Positions 1 to 5,250 of a stretch of 5,865 bases of DNA are shown here, piece after piece. The stretch comes from Chloroflexia bacterium (lineage in GTDB: Bacteria > Chloroflexota > Chloroflexia > Thermomicrobiales > UBA6265), in NCBI GenBank assembly GCA_013696525.1, contig JACCYK010000148.1, positions 1-5,865 on the forward strand, read 5' to 3'. The position numbers were made by a program, and so were the translations under genes. Every line of letters starts with the position of its first letter. Position 1 is the stretch's first letter. A model generated the notes under the pieces. The model was not told where the DNA came from. It saw nothing but the letters and a program-made list of their open reading frames with translations, and ran no database searches.

Positions 1-342
1 GCTGAAACGAACCCGCTCGGCGGCGGGAATGATCTCGACCATCCGTGCCGCCAGCGCCTCGTGGTAGGGCGTCTCCGCGGCGCAGATGACCCCGGCCTCG
101 ACCCCGGCTAACAATGCCCGCTTCACCGCCGGGTGGTCATGGCCGAGCAACGAGGCGCCGTTGGAGAGGTTGAAATCGATGTACCGCGTGCCGTTCACGC
201 CATAGAGATACGGCCCCGCGCCCCGCTCCACGTAGAGCGGCCGCCCCAGGTACGGGTTGAGCCGCATCGAGGCCGAGACCCCGCCCGCGAGGACGGTTTG
301 CGCTCGGCCAAAGAGATCGATCGGGGCAACCCGCGAAGACAT
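1..342 (-). CDS. class III PLP-dependent aminotransferase, glutamate-1-semialdehyde aminomutase-like (N-terminal part)
   Basis: Reading down from the ATG at 342 gives 114 open codons that run off the left edge of the window. The start MSSRVAPIDLFGRAQTVLAG, followed by YLYGVNGTRYIDF (residues 46-58) and NGASLLGHDHPAVKRAL (from residue 61), is typical of the N-terminal segment of class III (ornithine-aminotransferase fold) enzymes, and most like glutamate-1-semialdehyde 2,1-aminomutase and its relatives. Those enzymes move or transfer an amino group using PLP in the cytoplasm. The catalytic lysine lies far downstream, outside the window, so aminomutase and transaminase activity cannot be separated here. 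No hemA or hemB neighbour is visible, which argues for a HemL-like aminotransferase rather than the haem enzyme. An AAGGAG-type site at 356-361 lies about 13 nt before the ATG, and the promoter at 417-445 drives the gene. The family call is secure; the exact substrate is not. Confidence 0.88.
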   Translation of the reverse strand, partial: MSSRVAPIDLFGRAQTVLAGGVSASMRLNPYLGRPLYVERGAGPYLYGVNGTRYIDFNLSNGASLLGHDHPAVKRALLAGVEAGVICAAETPYHEALAARMVEIIPAAERVRFS

Positions 343-416
343 TGCCAATCGACTTCTCCTTCAGCCATCGGGCCGGGCAGCGGTAGCGATCCCGTTCGTC
401 ACGAGCAAGCAGCGGC

Positions 417-445
417 ACTGTACAAACCGACAGTGTCATTGTCAA
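417..445 (-). promoter_or_regulatory. sigma70-type promoter of the aminotransferase gene
   Basis: On the minus strand a perfect -35 box TTGACA (440-445) is followed by a 17-nt spacer and the -10 box TACAGT (417-422). The predicted transcript would start near 410 and have a leader of about 68 nt before the ATG at 342. It lies between the hairpin at 522-549 and the aminotransferase, so it would make that gene independent of the cysteine-rich genes upstream. It was identified by eye from consensus and spacing. Confidence 0.7.
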
Positions 446-521
446 TTCACCGCGGACGGTCCCGTACACCGAATCCGAACGCCTACCCCGAGCAACCAGG
501 AAACCACGCGGCAACGACAAA

Positions 522-549
522 CCCCACGCCCGGTGTTCCGGGCGTGGGG
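522..549 (-). terminator. 12-bp GC hairpin, probable terminator of the NHL/cysteine-rich transcript
   Basis: A perfect inverted repeat (CCCCACGCCCGG / CCGGGCGTGGGG) encloses a TGTT tetraloop. It lies 60 nt past the stop codon of the 610-1119 gene and upstream of the aminotransferase promoter. On the minus strand the stem is followed by TTTGTCGTT, a weak and interrupted U-tract, so termination may be imperfect. On the plus strand no T-run follows, so minus-strand use is favoured. Confidence 0.65.
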
Positions 550-609
550 CCGTAATGATGTTCACCGCGCTCGGCCCAAGACGACGAACCGTCATCCGGC
601 CATCGCGGG

Positions 610-1119
610 CTAGAGCGGCCGCGGGCCGAGACAGGGCGAAACGCAGAAGGTGCTGGTCTCGATCTCGCAAACGCGACCGTTATGCTTGGCGCAGGCGGAG
701 CCCGCCGGGAAACCCAGGGTGACGCACTCCGCGTCACACTGGCACTCCACGCCCCGCACCTGTTTGCCGCAGAACGGGGCGCCGCCGGTCGTCGTGAAGC
801 AGAAGCACAGATCACCGCACACCGCGTCGTTGCCGATCTGGCAGAAGCTCGGTCCTGGCTTGCAACTGCCCTCGTTATGGGCGCGGCAGGTCTTCTTGTC
901 CTTCGTGCCCCGGCAGCGGCCGGAGCAGCAGTGGCGATCGCGGCGGCAGGTCTGGCTGAGCTTGCGACAGGTGACGGTCTGGGCCACACCAGACTTCGGC
1001 TCCACCCGGCCCAGCACGGCGCCGAGCCCACTGGCGGCAAAGAGCCCCATCGCGAGGCGACGGGTGCGCGGCGTCCGCGCGAACTGTTTGGTGATCTCGT
1101 CAAATCCTCGTTGTTCCAC
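610..1119 (-). CDS. Tat-exported cysteine-rich protein with knottin-like CC framework
   Basis: A 169-residue protein that I do not recognise as a named gene. I chose the GTG at 1119 because GAGAGGGG lies 7 nt upstream and because it places the signal peptide at the N-terminus; the frame stays open to 1206, but that extension overlaps the end of the NHL gene and has no good ribosome site. Residues 19-37 (TRRLAMGLFAASGLGAVLG) form a twin-arginine-like signal with R20-R21 and a hydrophobic core. The mature part holds 19 cysteines. The first six (C51, C58, C64, C65, C69, C78) follow C-x6-C-x5-CC-x3-C-x8-C, the spacing of inhibitor cystine knot (knottin) peptides and of the CCSG-type secreted proteins common in Thermomicrobia. 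The remaining 13 lie in a Gly-rich C-terminal part. There is no membrane anchor after the signal, so it is probably an extracellular or wall-associated disulfide-rich protein. It starts 31 bp after the NHL gene and probably shares its transcript. Function unknown. Confidence 0.8.
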   Translation of the reverse strand: MEQRGFDEITKQFARTPRTRRLAMGLFAASGLGAVLGRVEPKSGVAQTVTCRKLSQTCRRDRHCCSGRCRGTKDKKTCRAHNEGSCKPGPSFCQIGNDAVCGDLCFCFTTTGGAPFCGKQVRGVECQCDAECVTLGFPAGSACAKHNGRVCEIETSTFCVSPCLGPRPL

Positions 1120-1150
1120 GTTCAGTCCCCTCTCGGTTGGGTGCGATCGA

Positions 1151-1999
1151 CTATTCGCCGGCCGCGCGCTTGAGATCGAACTGCTGTACCCGGTCGTTGC
1201 CGGCATCGGCTACGATAAGCACGCCGGCCGCGTTCACCGCCACCCCGATCGGGGCATCGAACTGACCGACCGCTTTCCCGGCCCGGCCAATGGCCCGCTT
1301 GAACGTCCCATCGAGCGCGAACTGCTGATTCCGGTTGTTTCCGGTGTCCGCCACCACCGCGTTGCCGTCCTCGTCGATGGTGAGATCGCTCATAGCCTTG
1401 AACTCGCCAGGCCCCGACCCCCCACGGCCCCAGGACCGGACAAAGGTTTCGTCGGTGTCAAACACTTGGACCCGGTCATTGCCGGAATCAGCGACGTAGA
1501 TGTTGCGCTGGGCATCGAGCGCCACCCCTTTCGGGAGTACAAACTGGCCATCGGCAGGCCCCCGCCGGCCGAATTGCGCCAAGAAGAACCCGGTGGCAGA
1601 GAACCGCTGGATCCGATTGTTCCCAGTGTCGGCGACAATCACGGTGTTGGCCGCGACCGCGATCCCGGTTGGCGTATCAAACTGACCGGCGCCGCTACCG
1701 AACGTGCCCCAACTCCGAATATGGTTGCCGGCGTTGTCAAACTGCTGAATTCGGTTGTTGCCGGTGTCGGCGACGTAGGTGCCGCCGTCCGGGTTGACGA
1801 CCGCGATCCCGAGGGGGAACCTGAACTCGCGGTCCTGGCCTCCCGTGTTCCCGAACCGGCGGCTGAACGAGCCATCCGCCCCAAAGAGGTGAACCCGATC
1901 ATTGCCGCTGTCCGCCACGTAGACATCGCCGTCGGCATCGACCGCGAGCGACCCCGTGCGGGTTGTGGAGCTGGCCGCTCTCGGCGCCGAAGGAACCAA
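1151..1999 (-). CDS. C-terminal fragment of the split NHL protein: six NHL repeats
   Basis: This frame is open down to the TAG at 1151-1153. Propeller sequence begins only at about 1945; the stretch from 1999 to 1945 is an out-of-frame shadow of the cysteine-rich domain, and its TTG start at 1999 has no ribosome-binding site, so independent translation is unlikely. The six repeats share a GIAV(D)xxGxxYVADxGNxRIQxF core. They centre on VYVADSGNDRV, TYVADTGNNRI, VIVADTGNNRI, IYVADSGNDRV, AVVADTGNNRN and LIVADAGNDRV. Blade 5 has Asn where the others have Ile or Val after the Arg. Linkers such as FGSGAGQFDTP and GRGGSGPGEF are typical of NHL propellers. The fragment ends DLKRAAGE with no anchor. 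Confidence 0.6.
   Translation of the reverse strand: MVPSAPRAASSTTRTGSLAVDADGDVYVADSGNDRVHLFGADGSFSRRFGNTGGQDREFRFPLGIAVVNPDGGTYVADTGNNRIQQFDNAGNHIRSWGTFGSGAGQFDTPTGIAVAANTVIVADTGNNRIQRFSATGFFLAQFGRRGPADGQFVLPKGVALDAQRNIYVADSGNDRVQVFDTDETFVRSWGRGGSGPGEFKAMSDLTIDEDGNAVVADTGNNRNQQFALDGTFKRAIGRAGKAVGQFDAPIGVAVNAAGVLIVADAGNDRVQQFDLKRAAGE
1178..1942 (-). repeat. six tandem NHL-coding repeats, period about 140 bp
   Basis: The repeat cores lie at about 1883-1942, 1739-1807, 1601-1663, 1460-1525, 1319-1384 and 1178-1243, so the spacing is about 140 bp per unit. Each unit encodes a YVADxGNxR core plus a Gly-rich linker. The DNA is diverged between units, which indicates an old protein repeat rather than a recent DNA duplication. 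Confidence 0.85.
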
Positions 2000-2348
2000 C
2001 CGCGTCGGTGCAGATGCCCTTCACGCGGGCCACGCCGTCGCGGCAGCGAACGCCGCATTTGCCGCAGTTGTTCCGGTCGGTCTCAAGGTCGCGGCAGACG
2101 CCGTTGCAGGCCCGTTCCCCGTTCTTGCAAGCGCATTTCTCGCGCTTGCAGGCCGTGCCGTTACAGCACCGCTTCTTCTTGTCACAATTGGCGCCGGCTT
2201 TCTGGCAGGCCGCTGCCGCGTCGCCGAGGCCCAGCCGGGTCATGGCGGCGACCAGGGCGGTGCCGCCGAGGAGCTTGGCCGCGCTTCGTCGCGAGAGGGC
2301 GTGCCGCATGAGATCGTTCATTGCCAACCGGGTCTCCGTCGTGCTCAT
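1899..2348 (-). CDS. N-terminal fragment of the split NHL protein: Tat signal plus cysteine-rich domain
   Basis: This is the reading frame actually open from ATG 2348: 149 codons to a TGA at 1899-1901. Residues 1-47 are the Tat-like leader (R20-R21, then LLGGTALVAAM). Cysteines at 48, 55, 61, 62, 68, 72 and 74 give C-x6-C-x5-CC-x5-C-x3-C-x-C. A second module, C81-x3-C85 followed by DLETDRNNCGKCGVRC, matches a small secreted module widespread in Deltaproteobacteria and Chloroflexota, in which a C-x3-C pair precedes NCGxCGxxC. After residue 134 the frame is nonsense (RGRCRRRCLRGGQRQ). If the frameshift is real, this product would still be a short exported cysteine-rich protein, much like the intact 96-residue paralogue at 2679-2969. 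This may explain why the truncation could be tolerated. Confidence 0.6.
   Translation of the reverse strand: MSTTETRLAMNDLMRHALSRRSAAKLLGGTALVAAMTRLGLGDAAAACQKAGANCDKKKRCCNGTACKREKCACKNGERACNGVCRDLETDRNNCGKCGVRCRDGVARVKGICTDAVGSFGAESGQLHNPHGVARGRCRRRCLRGGQRQ
1944..1951. other. 4-bp tandem duplication GCGA-GCGA causing the NHL frameshift
   Basis: Minus-strand reading gives GGGGTCGCTCGCGGTC. The expected NHL coding text for HGVAVDADG needs only one TCGC, giving GTC-GCG-GTC. One extra copy of the 4-bp unit shifts the frame and explains both fragments. No slippery heptamer or downstream stimulator typical of programmed frameshifting is apparent. Confidence 0.7.
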
Positions 2349-2608
2349 CGCGCTGGATTCCTCTCTGTATGCAGGGTCAGCGGCGGGGTCTTCGGCCGCG
2401 CCCCGAGCCGGAACGATCGTGTCCACCGGGACGGCTCGTCGGGCGACCGCTCCAGGGTCGAAGCGGCGACGATGACATCCCCACGGGTCAAGCGCTGGCG
2501 ATCGCGGGGGGAGCGGCGTGGTGCGGAAGGGGATGGAAGCTGTCGTACGAAATCCATCCAGGCTAGGTAGTACAAGAGGCTGTTGTTCATGGCGGCATTG
2601 GTCCTCAC
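2345..2608 (-). CDS. candidate small ORF overlapping the NHL start by ATGA (uncertain)
   Basis: 87 codons from GTG 2608, or 81 from ATG 2590, ending in a TGA that overlaps the NHL start codon as ATGA, an arrangement typical of translational coupling. The product is basic and rich in Arg, Pro and Ser, with no signal peptide, transmembrane segment or domain I recognise. Residues around YYLAWMDFVRQLPS resemble the leader FRLAWTDVWHQTPS of the neighbouring 96-residue paralogue, with LAW, D, Q and PS shared (7 of 14 positions), so this could be the decayed N-terminus of another family copy. Against it being real are the weak ribosome sites (GAGG about 12 nt before ATG 2590) and the frequency of chance ORFs in such GC-rich DNA. 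Comparison with orthologous loci is needed to decide. Confidence 0.25.
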   Translation of the reverse strand: MRTNAAMNNSLLYYLAWMDFVRQLPSPSAPRRSPRDRQRLTRGDVIVAASTLERSPDEPSRWTRSFRLGARPKTPPLTLHTERNPAR

Positions 2609-2678
2609 TGGTAGTGGCCCCGGCGGAGCGTTCTCCGCGCCTGAGCCCTTGGGTCAACGTTCGGTCAAGGAATCGCGT
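2349..2678. other. 330-bp gap upstream of the NHL gene; no convincing promoter
   Basis: This stretch lies between the 96-residue cysteine-rich gene and the NHL gene. It holds an uncertain small minus-strand ORF (2345-2608), a 6-bp inverted repeat (GCGGAG 2623-2628 / CTCCGC 2633-2638), a pair of TTGACC direct repeats (2652-2668) and a third TTGACC at 2486-2491. None of the TTGACC boxes has a convincing -10 box at 16-18 nt. The NHL gene may therefore be read from the methyltransferase transcript, or from a promoter type I cannot recognise. Confidence 0.5.
2652..2668 (-). promoter_or_regulatory. 11-bp-spaced TTGACC direct repeat, possible regulator site
   Basis: On the minus strand TTGACC-GAACG-TTGACC places two identical hexamers one helical turn apart, just 10 bp downstream of the stop of the 96-residue gene. 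Direct repeats with 11-bp periodicity are the usual layout of OmpR/PhoB-type response regulator sites. A role in controlling the NHL gene some 300 bp downstream is only inferred from position. Confidence 0.25.
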
Positions 2679-2969
2679 CTAGGTCTGGCTGGGGCCGGGC
2701 TTGCCGCGATCATCGCGGCCCGGCTTGAGGACGCGGCAAACCCCGGTGCCGCGCTGCCCTCCCCGCTGGCAGGTCGTTCCCTTGCCACAGCGCCGCTGCT
2801 TGTCGCACTTGGCGCCGGCTTTCTGACAGGCGGCCTCGACCTGGTCGGTCCCAATCTGGAAAAGGGCGGCGCCGACGGCGGTGCCGCCGAAGAGACGAAG
2901 CACGGTCCGGCGGGACGGCGTCTGATGCCAGACGTCCGTCCAGGCGAGGCGAAAATCAGTCGTGTCCAT
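2679..2969 (-). CDS. short Tat-exported cysteine-rich protein, paralogue of the NHL protein N-terminus
   Basis: 96 residues from ATG 2969, with AAGGAAG about 7 nt upstream. Leader: S19-R20-R21 (SRRTVLRLFGGTAVGAALF), in the same register as the NHL protein's SRR at 19-21. The segment CQKAGAKCDKQRRC (48-61) is nearly the same as CQKAGANCDKKKRC of the NHL protein, and the DNA agrees at 22 of 23 bases (2809-2831 against 2188-2210), so the two share a duplication origin. The double cysteine is lost (C61-G62), leaving five cysteines (48, 55, 61, 67, 78), an odd number that leaves one free or intermolecular. The C-terminus (RDDRGKPGPSQT) has no propeller or anchor. It lies 55 bp downstream of the methyltransferase gene and is probably cotranscribed with it. 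Exported, function unknown; it may be a shortened copy. Confidence 0.72.
   Translation of the reverse strand: MDTTDFRLAWTDVWHQTPSRRTVLRLFGGTAVGAALFQIGTDQVEAACQKAGAKCDKQRRCGKGTTCQRGGQRGTGVCRVLKPGRDDRGKPGPSQT
2694..2724. repeat. strong inverted repeat at the 3' end of the short cysteine-rich gene
   Basis: GCCGCGAT (2703-2710) and ATCGCGGC (2712-2719) pair perfectly around a single C, with an outer GCCGG/CCGGC pairing (2694-2698 with 2720-2724) across a 4-nt bulge. It lies inside the last 16 codons of the gene, ending 13 nt before the stop codon. No U-tract follows on the minus strand, so it may stabilise the mRNA 3' end or cause partial termination, or it may simply reflect GC-rich coding sequence. 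Confidence 0.35.
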
Positions 2970-3024
2970 GGTCGGCTTCCTTTCGCGCGCTGGCCCCGGC
3001 GCCGGGTCATCCCCGGTGTCGTGG

Positions 3025-4131
3025 CTACACCGTGAGCCGGTAGAAGTTGAAGAAGTAGTTGGCCAGCGGCAGCAGCTCGACCTCGCGAAAGCCGGCCTCC
3101 AGGGCATAGTCCTGGAGAGTGGATGGCCGCATCACGGTCCCGGTGCCCACCGAGGGCTGGTCCGCCATGCCCACCGGCAGGCAATGCAAAACGCTGAAGC
3201 CGTACATGAACCACTCCACGTCGTTGCCCTCGCCCCTGAACCGCTCGCTGACCCGCTCGTCCATCACTAGCACGCTGCCGCCCGGCGCGGTCAGGCGCCG
3301 CATGGTCCGCAGCACGCTCACCGGATCGGACATGTCGTGAATGCACTCGAACGCCGTGACGAGGTCGTAGCGGCCGGCCAGGGTCGGGTCGCCGGCGTCG
3401 CGCCACTCGATGCGGACTCGATCGGTCAGGCGCGCCTCGCGCACATTCGGCTGAGCATCGACGACCGAGGCTTCGTCTAGATCAAACCCGTCGACCAGCA
3501 CCATGGGGTAGGCGTTGGCGATGCCGATGCTCGACCAGCCGACACCGCAGCCGATATCGGCCACCCGCGCCGGCGGCTCGGCCCGCAGCCGGGCGTCGAG
3601 ATCGGGAATCGCCGGCAGGTACTCGGTGCCGAGCTGCTGCAGGAAGAGGTTGCGGTTCATCCCCGCCTGCCCCTCCCGCAGGTCGGCGCCGTAGTCCTCG
3701 TAGGGGACACCGCCGCCATTGCGGAACGCCCCCAGCAAAGTGTGGATCGGGAAGACGGCGCCGGCCGTGATTTGGGCCAGCGGGGCCAGGTAATTGAGGT
3801 TGTCGCGCTCGACCAGCACCTCGGCGTGGCCGGCGGGCAGGGCGAAGCGACGATCGGCCGCCTCCGCTGTTGAGTTCTCGCAGTCGAGGATGCCGGCCAC
3901 CGTCTGTTGCTCGAGCCACTCCCGCACGTAGCGCTCATGGGTGCCGGTGGCGGCGGCCAGCTCGCCGGCGGTGGCGGGCTCGATCTCGGACAGCGCCTGG
4001 TACAGCCCAAGCTGATCGCCGAGGTAGACGGTGAAGATGTCCCAGACGCCCCGGGTCGCCCCCAGCAACTGCTCGGTCAGCGCATCGCGGTTCTTGGCGG
4101 CGATGACATCAATGGCAAGTTCGAGAACCAT
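3025..4131 (-). CDS. class I SAM-dependent methyltransferase with N-terminal winged helix (Rv2258c-like)
   Basis: 368 residues from ATG 4131, chosen because AAGGAG lies 6 nt upstream; the frame is open to 4305, but that extension reads through intergenic hairpin sequence. Residues 30-82 (VYLGDQLGLYQAL, then ELAAATGTHERYVREWLEQQ) form the winged-helix dimerisation domain seen in O-methyltransferases and in the Rv2258c-type family of similar length. Residues 189-199 (RVADIGCGVGW) are SAM-binding motif I, DGFDLDE (214-220) carries the acidic residues that bind the SAM ribose, FECIHDM (261-267) is motif IV-like, and TAPGGSVLVMDE (281-292) is the strand-turn after it. All expected motifs are present, so it should be active. 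It is cytoplasmic, with no signal peptide. The substrate is unknown; natural-product, lipid or small-molecule methylation are all possible. The short cysteine-rich gene follows after 55 bp, but nothing connects the two biochemically. Confidence 0.9.
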   Translation of the reverse strand: MVLELAIDVIAAKNRDALTEQLLGATRGVWDIFTVYLGDQLGLYQALSEIEPATAGELAAATGTHERYVREWLEQQTVAGILDCENSTAEAADRRFALPAGHAEVLVERDNLNYLAPLAQITAGAVFPIHTLLGAFRNGGGVPYEDYGADLREGQAGMNRNLFLQQLGTEYLPAIPDLDARLRAEPPARVADIGCGVGWSSIGIANAYPMVLVDGFDLDEASVVDAQPNVREARLTDRVRIEWRDAGDPTLAGRYDLVTAFECIHDMSDPVSVLRTMRRLTAPGGSVLVMDERVSERFRGEGNDVEWFMYGFSVLHCLPVGMADQPSVGTGTVMRPSTLQDYALEAGFREVELLPLANYFFNFYRLTV

Positions 4132-4218
4132 GGCGTGCTCCTTGTCGCGGCTCGAGCGGCGCCGGCGAACGACCCGCCGGGGCATGTTTCGATCTTGACG
4201 GCTACAGGAGCCCGCATC

Positions 4219-4299
4219 ATCTGACAGGGGGCGGAGTCGGGTGGCAGAGTTTTGCGGCAGCAAACGCGCCGCCGCCCTCTGCCATCTGGCAGAGGGCGG
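4219..4299. repeat. imperfect 16-bp direct repeat flanking the methyltransferase upstream region
   Basis: ATCTGACAGGGGGCGG (4219-4234) and ATCTGGCAGAGGGCGG (4284-4299) match at 14 of 16 positions and are 65 bp apart. The second copy forms part of the right arm of the hairpin at 4270-4301; the first is unpaired and lies about 90 bp before the methyltransferase start. A third partial copy, GGCAGAG, is at 4243-4249. Confidence 0.45.
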
Positions 4300-4301
4300 C
4301 G
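4270..4301 (-). terminator. 14-bp hairpin downstream of the cupredoxin gene
   Basis: CGCCGCCCTCTGCC (4270-4283) pairs perfectly with 4288-4301 around an ATCT loop, 40 nt past the stop of the cupredoxin-type gene. On the minus strand the stem is followed by GCGCGTTTGC, so the U-tract is very short. The size and position suggest it ends the cupredoxin transcript and separates it from the methyltransferase gene. Confidence 0.6.
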
Positions 4302-4341
4302 CCACGGGGCAGTGACCGCGATCGGAGCCGGGTTGATTCTC

Positions 4342-5250
4342 CTAGTTGACGGTGACTTCGAGCTGCATGCCGATCTCGCGGTGGGCACCGTCGCCGAGTG
4401 GGCAAAAGACGACGTAGATGCCGGGCGTCAGATCGACGGTCAAGATGCTCGTCTCACCGGGGCCGATGGGGGCGGCCAGGGCGGTGTCGAGATTGCTGCC
4501 ACTGATTTGGAAGGTGTGCGGCACGGTGCCATCATTGATCACCTCGAAGATGGCGGTGCCGGCCTCCAGCTCGGCGGGCATGTTGATCGCCCACTCCGTC
4601 AGCGCCACCTCGACCGTCTCTTCGGTCGAGATTTCCTCCGCCTCGTCCGCGGCCGGAGCCGGCGCGGCGGCGTTGGCTTCGACATCATCGCTAGCGGACG
4701 CCACCGGGGTCGCCCCGGCGACCGGTTCGGTGGTGGAGTCGTCCTCGGTCATGAAGATCAAGAGGTCGGTCGCGGCCCCGTCGGCGCTCGGCGAGAGATA
4801 GGCGATGCCGGTGTGGCCGAGGCCGCCGACCTCTTTGAGCCCGATCGTCAGCGCGCCGTTGACATCGACCACGCCGCCAATCTCGCCACAAACGAGATCG
4901 GTGTCGAGCGCTTGCGCCGACAAGCGGACACTGAGCGCGTAGGACTCGGCCAGCAGCGCCTCGAAGGGGAGCGGCACGGTGGTGAACGACCGGGAAACGG
5001 CAATCGCGCCGGCCATCCCGGTCGGGTCGCCCGCGGTGACGGTCAGATCGCTTAGTGGCTCGACCACATCGCCCAGCGTGTCGCAGTTCCCGGTCTGGAC
5101 ATAGGCCGGATGGCCAATATCGACCGGGTCGATCGCCGCCTCCGGCGTCTCATCCTGGGCCATGGTGATGGCGCCCGCCCCGATCCCGGCCCCGGACAGC
5201 AGCGCCAGGACAAGGAGGGCTCGGATGATCGTTGCGCGTGAACGGTGCAC
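4342..5250 (-). CDS. secreted protein with uncharacterised N-terminal domain and C-terminal cupredoxin domain
   Basis: 302 residues if translation starts at GTG 5250, which has GAGGAG 6 nt upstream and begins directly with a basic n-region and hydrophobic core (MHRSRATIIRALLVLALLSG), a Sec signal peptide with likely cleavage near AQ-DE (31-34). An in-frame ATG at 5286 would add 12 acidic residues and has no ribosome site. Residues 45-168 are a domain of unknown function with two cysteines (C56, C121) and the pattern TGNCDTLGDVVEPLSDL, similar to secreted proteins I associate with Thermomicrobia. Residues 170-212 are an Ala/Glu/Thr-rich linker. Residues 213-302 are a cupredoxin: H245 (VPHTF), C283 (VFCPLGDG), H290 and M295 (AHREIGM) supply a type 1 copper site, with a longer Cys-to-His spacing than plastocyanin. 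Probable outer-surface copper-binding or electron-transfer protein; the partner is unknown. Downstream hairpin at 4270-4301. Confidence 0.82.
   Translation of the reverse strand: MHRSRATIIRALLVLALLSGAGIGAGAITMAQDETPEAAIDPVDIGHPAYVQTGNCDTLGDVVEPLSDLTVTAGDPTGMAGAIAVSRSFTTVPLPFEALLAESYALSVRLSAQALDTDLVCGEIGGVVDVNGALTIGLKEVGGLGHTGIAYLSPSADGAATDLLIFMTEDDSTTEPVAGATPVASASDDVEANAAAPAPAADEAEEISTEETVEVALTEWAINMPAELEAGTAIFEVINDGTVPHTFQISGSNLDTALAAPIGPGETSILTVDLTPGIYVVFCPLGDGAHREIGMQLEVTVN

Larger units (their letters stand above)
1151..2348 (-). pseudogene. Tat-exported Cys-rich/six-blade NHL beta-propeller protein, split by a frameshift
   Basis: Two adjoining reading frames form one gene. The first runs from ATG 2348 (AGAGGA about 10 nt upstream): Tat-like signal SRRSAAKLLGG (residues 19-29) with a hydrophobic stretch to about 47, a cysteine-rich module of 13 cysteines (48-113), then the beginning of a propeller blade ending HNPHGVA. 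The second frame continues exactly there with AVDADGDVYVADSGNDR and five more NHL blades to the stop at 1151-1153. Removing one copy of the tandem GCGA GCGA (plus strand 1944-1951) restores one frame of 397 residues. NHL propellers fold as six-bladed toroids used for protein, ligand or RNA binding; six repeats are present, so the repaired protein would be complete. The residues before the first repeat could supply the closing strand. Export implies an extracellular binding or structural role. The disruption could be a genuine mutation, reversible slippage or an assembly error. The architecture is clear; the intact or broken state is unresolved. Confidence 0.82.

Noticed and set aside
1178..1942. 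A CRISPR-like or satellite array, suggested by the regular 140-bp spacing
   Set aside because: The units are diverged at DNA level, stay in one reading frame and encode NHL blades; there are no identical short repeats with unique spacers.
1890..1999. Programmed ribosomal frameshifting joining the two NHL frames
   Set aside because: There is no slippery heptamer, rare-codon pause or internal Shine-Dalgarno at the junction. A 4-bp tandem duplication explains the shift more simply.
650..2311. A 553-codon plus-strand open frame across the cysteine-rich and NHL genes
   Set aside because: It is antisense to two genes with clear family signatures; its translation is Arg/Pro-rich without domains and it has no ribosome site. 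Long antisense frames are expected in this GC-rich coding DNA.
2623..2638. Terminator for the short cysteine-rich gene (GCGGAG/CTCCGC hairpin)
   Set aside because: The stem is only 6 bp and no U-tract follows on the minus strand, so it cannot be supported as a terminator.
2654..3406. A 250-codon minus-strand open frame overlapping the methyltransferase 3' end and the short cysteine-rich gene
   Set aside because: It is out of frame with both, low in complexity (Arg/Ala/Pro), and both overlapped genes have clear family evidence.
4252..5055. A 267-codon plus-strand open frame opposite the cupredoxin gene
   Set aside because: It begins inside the hairpin region and is antisense to a gene with a signal peptide and a copper site; composition is that of a shadow frame.
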